Source of the DNA: an uncultured Hyphomicrobiales bacterium
Lineage (GTDB): Bacteria; Pseudomonadota; Alphaproteobacteria; Rhizobiales; Aestuariivirgaceae
Assembly (NCBI GenBank): GCA_903930095.1
Contig: CAIYXE010000216.1
Coordinates: 1-10,874, forward strand
Direction: 5' to 3'
Length of the DNA stretch: 10,874 nucleotides
The notes beneath the pieces are model-generated. The model was given only the letters and a program-made list of their open reading frames with translations. It was not told where the DNA came from and made no database searches. Below, piece by piece: positions 6,669 through 10,874 of this stretch; position 1 is the first letter of the stretch; each line of letters opens with the position of its first letter. Made by a program: the position numbers and the translations under genes.

Positions 6669-8935
6669 GCCCTCCCTCCCGTCAACGTCACCTCAACGAG
6701 TTCGGGTGCTGCCCCTTCCTCCGTCAGCCCAGTTTCGATCGCATAGATCATGGCAACGCGCGCGTGGTAGCGCGAGCCCATCGCCTCGCCGCGCTGCGGC
6801 ACCACCACGGGATCCGGCATCTCGCGGAGCGCATAGGCCGCCGCATTGGCGCCAAGCCCGCGGTAGTGCTCAAGGCTTGTGATCGGCGCATTGGAGAAGA
6901 GCTCGAGATTGTTGTGCGGCAGCCGGTCCCGCTGGTGGATGACGGCCGTACCCTTGGCCTGGATCCCGATGCCGATACCCGAACCCGCAAGCCGTGCGGC
7001 GGACAAGCCGAGGAAGGACGTATCAGCGGTGTGGCGGAAGCGCACGATACGCGGCGAGAGCCCGCGCGCCCGGATCGCTTCGGTGATGTTGCGCAGAACG
7101 TCAGACAGCCGGTGGCCAGCCGTGGTCTGGAACAGCTTGAGGCCAAATGCGGGGCTGATGCCGATGACCACATCCTTGCGGTCATCCGATTCACCCGCAG
7201 CGCCAAGTGCACGATAGCTGATGCGCGCGCTTTCATCTCGCTCATGCATGGCCTCGGAGCGCAGCACCTCCTTCTGATCCAGCACGTCGCGGATGCCGTT
7301 GAGCTCCAGGCGCCGCTTCTCCGTCACGCGATAGCCGGAACCCGGCCCGAGATAGTCATTGGGATCGTTGACAGCACTGACGATGCGCCCATTGCGGATC
7401 ATCGCGGAGGTCTGGAGATAGTCGCCCGAGAGCCTGAGCTTCACCACATTGAGCAAGTTCTCCGCCTCCTCGCGGAAGCCGCGCCGCGCCAACGCCTTGA
7501 TGACGTCGACGACGGTGATGCCCTTGTCCTTGATCGCTTCACTGATGAAGGTCACATCGCGCGGAGTGTAGCTCTCTGTATCGTCCGAGCCCGAGGCGAC
7601 GGTGACGGAGCGCTTCATCTCCTCCGTCGGGTTGGCAAGGCCCAGTTCCTCGAACACGGCGGAGACCGCATCGATGGCACGCCGGCGCAGGTCCAGCGCC
7701 TTTTCCTCGGGCAAGGGCGTCAACCCGCCATCGGCCTCGAAGTCGCGCTGCAGCACGAGGTAGTCTTCGAGCTCCTCGCCATTGAGGAGCGAGGGATTGA
7801 AGGAATTGTCATACTTCAGGATCGAGCCGAAGCCGGAGCAGATGAGATCAGAGCCCGCCACCAGATAGGGCATGATCTTGGCGCCAACGCGGATTTCAGA
7901 CTCGGTCGCCCGCGCATCATTACCGCTGGCGCATTCGAGGTCGAGCCACACGGCAATGAGGTTTTCCGCCATCAGCTCGCGGAAGCCGCCGGGCACGGTG
8001 GAGGTCAATGGCGCTCCGTCGATGCCGCCATTCTGCGTGCCCTGCACACCCATGCCGCGCTGCAGGCAAAGGCAGCGTGCCTCGAGATAGAGCAGCGACT
8101 TCGCCTCGTGGAAGCCCATGAGCAATTCCGCCCCTGCCCCGCTGGTGCAGCGCATCTTGATGCCGCGGGAGGCATAGGCGGCAGCGAGGAAGGCCTTGGA
8201 CCACGGCGTATCGTCGCCATCGGTGAAGCTCTTTTCCGTCCCATAGACGGAGACCGTTTCGGCATAGGAGGAAAACCCCGCCATGCCGATCCGTAACTCC
8301 TCCGCCTCCTCGCTCGAACACTGGAACAGCGTACCCCAGCGGCCGACTGCAGCGCCCACCGCACAGGCCAGCGCGTTGGACCAGGCATTGCGCGACACGC
8401 GCATCGTCGTCTCGATCTCGTCGAAGCCGAAGGCCACCGCGGTCGCGGCATCGGCAGCAAGCTGCAGCGGATCGTCCTTGGCGTTCGTCACATGCGCCTG
8501 GTTGCCCGGCGTCTTGCGCGCGCGCATCTTGGAATAGGCAAAGGCGATTTCCAGCGCGTTGAGGTGGGAGACGCATTGCGCGAGCTTGGCGGGCGTCATG
8601 CCACGGGCCAGCCGCACAAGATCCTCGCGCGGCACGTTCATGTCCACCAGCATTCGGGCGACAGTCTGTGAATCCATCGCCATGGCTTCGGGCGCCACGC
8701 TGACGTCGATGTGGTGGCGCGCGATGAAGCGGTCGATCATGTCGAAGTCGCGTTCCAGCACGCCATCGAGCGCGATGACGCGTCCACCCGCAATGCTGAT
8801 CGCAGGCTTCGGATCCGCCGGGCTCGAAAAAGCCGAGAAGCCATTGGCCGGGTCTTCCGCCGCGAACTTGTCCAGCCGCAGCGGCCGGTCGTCCCAGTCG
8901 GCATAGCGCTTCCAGCGGTTGACCGTGTTGGCCAT
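6665..8935 (-). CDS. pduC: coenzyme-B12 diol/glycerol dehydratase, fused large and medium subunits
   Basis: This 756-aa chain joins the large catalytic subunit (about 1-550, PF02286, TIM barrel) to the medium subunit (about 585-735, PF02288) through a charged linker near 551-585. It converts vicinal diols to aldehydes by an adenosylcobalamin radical mechanism. Aligned by eye with the Klebsiella oxytoca enzyme at a steady offset of +5, the active-site and metal ligands are all present: Gln146, His148, Glu175, Glu226, Gln301, Asp340, Ser367. The medium part keeps SGIGIGIQAKGTAVIHQRD (Lys661), which contacts cobalamin. Positions matching K. oxytoca Ser301 and Gln336, which tune substrate choice, are Asp306 and Ala341. 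The ATG lies 10 nt after the hydrolase stop; its GGGA ribosome-binding site overlaps that TAG. Fused forms occur in some actinobacteria and alphaproteobacteria. I see no N-terminal encapsulation peptide. Confidence 0.95.
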   Translation of the reverse strand: MANTVNRWKRYADWDDRPLRLDKFAAEDPANGFSAFSSPADPKPAISIAGGRVIALDGVLERDFDMIDRFIARHHIDVSVAPEAMAMDSQTVARMLVDMNVPREDLVRLARGMTPAKLAQCVSHLNALEIAFAYSKMRARKTPGNQAHVTNAKDDPLQLAADAATAVAFGFDEIETTMRVSRNAWSNALACAVGAAVGRWGTLFQCSSEEAEELRIGMAGFSSYAETVSVYGTEKSFTDGDDTPWSKAFLAAAYASRGIKMRCTSGAGAELLMGFHEAKSLLYLEARCLCLQRGMGVQGTQNGGIDGAPLTSTVPGGFRELMAENLIAVWLDLECASGNDARATESEIRVGAKIMPYLVAGSDLICSGFGSILKYDNSFNPSLLNGEELEDYLVLQRDFEADGGLTPLPEEKALDLRRRAIDAVSAVFEELGLANPTEEMKRSVTVASGSDDTESYTPRDVTFISEAIKDKGITVVDVIKALARRGFREEAENLLNVVKLRLSGDYLQTSAMIRNGRIVSAVNDPNDYLGPGSGYRVTEKRRLELNGIRDVLDQKEVLRSEAMHERDESARISYRALGAAGESDDRKDVVIGISPAFGLKLFQTTAGHRLSDVLRNITEAIRARGLSPRIVRFRHTADTSFLGLSAARLAGSGIGIGIQAKGTAVIHQRDRLPHNNLELFSNAPITSLEHYRGLGANAAAYALREMPDPVVVPQRGEAMGSRYHARVAMIYAIETGLTEEGAAPELVEVTLTGGRA

Positions 8936-8945
8936 CGTGGTGTCC

Positions 8946-9842
8946 CTACCGCGGCCGGAGGCGGTTGCGGTCGAGGAAGCCCCCCAGCACGGGGTAGTAG
9001 AGTGCGGGGTCCTCGTAAAAGGGCAAGTGGCTGCTGTTGGGGAAGACGGCGAGCTCCGCGTTCTTCAGACGCAGCTTCATTTCCAGCGCGCAGGCGGGTG
9101 TCTGCTCGTCGAACTGGCCAACGGTGATGAGCACCGGCACCTCGACCTTGTGCAGGTCGGCAAGGCGTGACCAATGGCGGATGTTGCCGATGTAAGTGAA
9201 CTCATTTGGCCCCTGGACCGCGCTGTAGGGGCCCATGTTCCAGTCCGACAGCGAGCGCACCACCGGGGCGGGTGCCTCCTGCAGCCGGCAGACATGGCGG
9301 TAATTCAGCACCGTGATGGCGCCCATGTATTCCGGGTGGGTGAATGTCCCCTGCGCCTCATGCCGCTGCATCATGGCCACCGCCTCCGGCCCCAGCGCCG
9401 CCTTCAGCCTGTCGAGTTCAGCGCGAAGCTGCGGCATGTCGGCGACCGTGCTGGAGAGGATCAGGCTCGCCAGGTTCTCCGGATAGGTCAGTGCATATTC
9501 CACTGCCTGCCACCCGCCCCAGCTGTGCCCGAGGAAGTGCACCTTGCCGAGGCCCAGGGCCTTGCGCACCTGCTCGGTCTCCTCCACATGACGCCGCAGC
9601 GTCCAGTTCGTGGGATCATTCGGCCGGTCGGAGGCCCCGCAATCGAGCTGGTCGAAGGCGATCACCCGGAAACCCTGGTCCACGAAGCAGGAATGCGCCT
9701 CGCGGAGATAATCGCAGGGCAGCCCAGGCCCGCCATTGACCAGGAACAGCACGTCGGGGCCCGAGCCGAAGCTGTAGGCCACCAGCCTGTGGCCATCCAC
9801 CGCCACGGTGATCTTTTCATCCGGCTCGATTTCACGCCACAT
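8946..9842 (-). CDS. alpha/beta-hydrolase, proline iminopeptidase/amidase-like
   Basis: This 298-aa serine hydrolase has an oxyanion-hole motif NGGPG (36-40), the DQLDCGASDRP segment typical of prolyl iminopeptidases (64-74), the nucleophile elbow GHSWGG with Ser107, the acid Asp245 in VGQFDEQTP and the base His272 in NSSHLPF. The Ser nucleophile argues against an epoxide hydrolase, which uses Asp. The ATG at 9842 is chosen over TTG 9863 and ATG 9860 because AAAGGGGA lies about 6 nt upstream. There is no signal peptide, so it is cytoplasmic. It is the first gene of the minus-strand run and is closely coupled to the dehydratase. It might free an amino alcohol or diol from an amide, ester or peptide-like conjugate. 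Family members include aminopeptidases, amino-acid amidases and lactonases, so the true substrate is unknown. Confidence 0.9.
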   Translation of the reverse strand: MWREIEPDEKITVAVDGHRLVAYSFGSGPDVLFLVNGGPGLPCDYLREAHSCFVDQGFRVIAFDQLDCGASDRPNDPTNWTLRRHVEETEQVRKALGLGKVHFLGHSWGGWQAVEYALTYPENLASLILSSTVADMPQLRAELDRLKAALGPEAVAMMQRHEAQGTFTHPEYMGAITVLNYRHVCRLQEAPAPVVRSLSDWNMGPYSAVQGPNEFTYIGNIRHWSRLADLHKVEVPVLITVGQFDEQTPACALEMKLRLKNAELAVFPNSSHLPFYEDPALYYPVLGGFLDRNRLRPR

Positions 9843-9878
9843 GCTGATCCCCTTTCGCATCAATCCGGCAGGCTAACA

Positions 9879-9892
9879 CGGCAGCCCTGCCG
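9879..9892. repeat. 14-bp inverted repeat upstream of the hydrolase gene
   Basis: CGGCAG-CC-CTGCCG is a perfect 6-bp inverted repeat with a 2-nt spacer, 37 nt before the hydrolase ATG. It could be an operator or a small hairpin in the 5' untranslated region. Nothing else supports either role, and GC-rich repeats of this size arise by chance. Confidence 0.3.
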
Positions 9893-9990
9893 CGCAAGGA
9901 CCTGCGGTTAAGCGACAGCCCGACTATTCCCTCCGCCTGTCCGGGGCTCCGCATGCCAACCTGTTGCTCAACCCGCACCACCCTGGAACA

Positions 9991-10006
9991 TGCAACTGCT
10001 CTGCCC
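9991..10006 (-). promoter_or_regulatory. candidate sigma-54 (-24/-12) promoter for the hydrolase-dehydratase operon
   Basis: On the minus strand this reads GGGCAGAGCAGTTGCA, matching the consensus TGGCACG-N4-TTGCW at the near-invariant GG and GC with correct spacing, and also at the CA of the -24 box and the TT of the -12 box. Transcription would start near 9980, giving a roughly 138-nt leader before the hydrolase ATG. DhaR, the activator of glycerol dehydratase genes in enteric bacteria, belongs to a sigma-54-type family, so the promoter class is plausible here. No start site is demonstrated. Confidence 0.45.
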
Positions 10007-10022
10007 ATGGCAAACCCTCACT

Positions 10023-10037
10023 GGTCAGGGTGACCCT
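10023..10037. promoter_or_regulatory. overlapping short palindromes in the divergent promoter region
   Basis: GGTCA-GGG-TGACC (10023-10035) overlaps AGGGT-G-ACCCT (10027-10037). Both lie between the oppositely directed hydrolase and porin-like genes, just upstream of the candidate -24 box. This is a possible regulator binding site; no family can be named from the sequence. Confidence 0.3.
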
Positions 10038-10067
10038 TTTCCATTAGAACTTGGCGAGTGATGTTTG

Positions 10068-10081
10068 CCAGCGTTTGCTGG
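10068..10081. promoter_or_regulatory. inverted repeat CCAGC-GTTT-GCTGG, possible upstream activator site
   Basis: A perfect 5-bp inverted repeat with a 4-nt spacer lies about 90-100 nt upstream of the predicted sigma-54 start near 9980, the usual distance for enhancer-binding proteins. It also lies 18 nt before the porin-like ATG, directly before an A7 run and the ribosome-binding site, so it could instead be a 5' hairpin of that message. Confidence 0.3.
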
Positions 10082-10098
10082 AAAAAAAGGGTTCCACC

Positions 10099-10389
10099 AT
10101 GAAGATTTCGACGGCATTGTTCATGAGCGGCTCGGTCTTTGGCCTTGCACTGCCAATTGCTCACGCTGATGAGCCCCTGCCTCCTGCGCTGCCACAGGGT
10201 TATGACCTTATGACCTTGAGCCGGGGGCCGTCGAAAGTGACGCCGGGCCTGGAGTCTCCCAAGAACATGAGTGATACCGCGACCATCCTGTCCGTGTTTC
10301 CAGCTGCTGGTGGTGGCGCGGGCACGCAGATTCAGTGGTCCGGTTACGTCAAGACGGGCATCGTCTTCCAAAACACCAGAATAAAGTGA
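10099..10389 (+). CDS. short exported protein, possibly truncated outer-membrane porin N-terminus
   Basis: This 96-aa ORF starts at ATG 10099 after AAAAAAAGGG, a good ribosome-binding site; a TTG start at 10051 is less likely. Residues 1-23 form a Sec signal peptide (hydrophobic core around FMSGSVFGLALPIA, cleavage after AHA). The mature part is Pro-rich, then Gly/Ala-rich, and ends with GTQIQWSGYVKTGIVFQNTR, which looks like the first transmembrane beta strand of a porin. A stop follows only two residues later, and no other frame downstream continues a barrel pattern that I can see. It may therefore be a porin gene cut by rearrangement, or a genuine small secreted protein. The porin resemblance is my impression from one strand and is weak. 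Confidence 0.5.
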   Translation: MKISTALFMSGSVFGLALPIAHADEPLPPALPQGYDLMTLSRGPSKVTPGLESPKNMSDTATILSVFPAAGGGAGTQIQWSGYVKTGIVFQNTRIK

Positions 10390-10658
10390 CCACTCTATTC
10401 GTGCATCGCTACGCCAATCATGTCGCTGACTGAATTAGGGTCCGCAACAGCTGCGGGAATCGAATAGCGGAGGGAGAGGTACTGGAAACCAACCGTCTCA
10501 GCGGGGAGAAGCGAAGTTCTTGGGATGATTGCGGGAACCCGCTTTCAAGTTCGACTACGCTTGATTGCGCTACTTCCCGCCAGGCAGAGACTCCAGGAGA
10601 AGCGTACTTCTAAGCCGTTGGGACGGTTTTATGGCCAAGCACGGGTCCAGTTCAGCGT
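10390..10658. other. stretch without a recognisable gene
   Basis: No frame here has a start with a ribosome-binding site and a convincing protein. One plus-strand frame is open from about 10434 to 10613 but has no ATG and no recognisable motif. The only clear structure is the inverted repeat GCGGG-AA-CCCGC at 10531-10542. No tRNA, terminator with U-tract, or insertion-sequence end was seen. Confidence 0.5.
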
Positions 10659-10874
10659 TCACGAAGAGGCATTGATACTGATCCCGATCGTTGCCGTGGT
10701 GACCGCAGCCGCCGCCGTCCCGGTGCCGATCGCCACGCGCTCGATGCCGGAAAGCGCAGAGGTCAGGGTCAGCGTCGACGCCGTGGTGGCTGCGAAGCGG
10801 AGTTCGTCGACGTCGCTGCCGCCGGCACCGAAGAGAGCGATTGACGTCATGGACAAAACCTCGGATAGTTTTGA
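10659..10874 (-). pseudogene. fragment of an RTX/beta-strand-repeat (calcium-binding or adhesin-type) protein gene
   Basis: The frame is open from the right edge and stops at TGA 10659-10661, giving 72 residues. The section GGSDVDELRFAAT, then a Thr/Leu/Ser run, then GIERVAIGTGTAAAAVTTAT, then ISINASS resembles the repeats that sit between RTX nonapeptides in large secreted proteins of alphaproteobacteria. In such proteins the pattern normally goes on with many more repeats, yet here it ends abruptly and without a secretion-type C-terminus. The residues before FGAGGSD do not fit the repeat either. I therefore read it as a remnant, though the tail of an intact gene extending beyond the window is possible. 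Confidence 0.45.

Noticed and set aside
6629..8296. 555-codon plus-strand open frame opposite the dehydratase
   Set aside because: It is rich in Arg, His and Ala without domain motifs and lies fully antisense to a gene with clear catalytic residues, as is common in GC-rich genes.
10052..10070. Sigma-54 promoter on the plus strand for the porin-like gene (TGGCGAG ... TTTGCC)
   Set aside because: The distance between the GG and GC elements is 2 nt too long for a -24/-12 promoter.
10068..10090. Rho-independent terminator made of CCAGC/GCTGG next to the A7 run
   Set aside because: The A-run would give U's before, not after, the stem on the minus strand, and A's after it on the plus strand, so neither direction fits a terminator.
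9843..10098. Cobalamin riboswitch before the B12 enzyme operon
   Set aside because: A GCCTGCC occurs on the minus strand near 9870, but no B12-box match and no room for the full multi-helix fold were found.
10434..10613. Open plus-strand frame of about 60 codons after the porin-like ORF
   Set aside because: No ATG, no ribosome-binding site and no recognised motif, and it does not continue the porin pattern as a simple frameshift would.

Overview
The window looks like a chromosomal accessory locus of a GC-rich alphaproteobacterium, probably a rhizobial-type Hyphomicrobiales. I infer this from base composition, the Tat-exported binding protein, the PotABCD-like transporter and an RTX-type repeat fragment; no rRNA or marker gene fixes the taxon. 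Ten protein genes are well supported. Two more are fragments or doubtful.

Left edge, plus strand (1-1279): the C-terminal domain of a bacterial microcompartment (BMC) tandem shell protein, followed 10 nt later by an APH-fold small-molecule kinase. This pair resembles the RMM/aminoacetone-utilization (AAUM) microcompartments of mycobacteria, where a kinase phosphorylates 1-amino-2-propanol. The rest of the BMC locus should lie to the left of the window.

Centre, minus strand (9842 down to 1300): a long co-directional gene run. In transcription order it holds a serine alpha/beta-hydrolase, a coenzyme-B12 diol/glycerol dehydratase whose large and medium subunits are fused in one 756-aa chain, the dehydratase small subunit (ATGA overlap), a 183-nt structured gap, a Tat-exported polyamine-type binding protein, its ATPase, two permeases and an SDR dehydrogenase. 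The SDR converges on the kinase with 20 nt between them. All diol-dehydratase active-site residues I can align are kept, but the two positions known to tune substrate choice are changed to Asp306 and Ala341.

Right edge (9843-10874): a divergent regulatory region with a good sigma-54 (-24/-12) promoter candidate for the minus-strand run and several inverted repeats. It is followed by a short exported, porin-like N-terminal ORF that stops early, a stretch with no recognisable gene, and the tail of an RTX/beta-repeat-type gene that looks broken. This part reads as a rearrangement scar or the border of the catabolic island.

Working model (inference): the ABC system imports an amino-alcohol or polyol-type compound, the hydrolase may release it from an ester or amide, and the B12 dehydratase turns a vicinal diol (possibly amine-bearing) into an aldehyde. 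The SDR, the kinase and the neighbouring microcompartment would handle the amino-alcohol and aldehyde chemistry. An RMM-type shell beside a fused diol dehydratase and a polyamine-type transporter is the most unusual aspect. No dehydratase reactivase and no cobalamin riboswitch were found.
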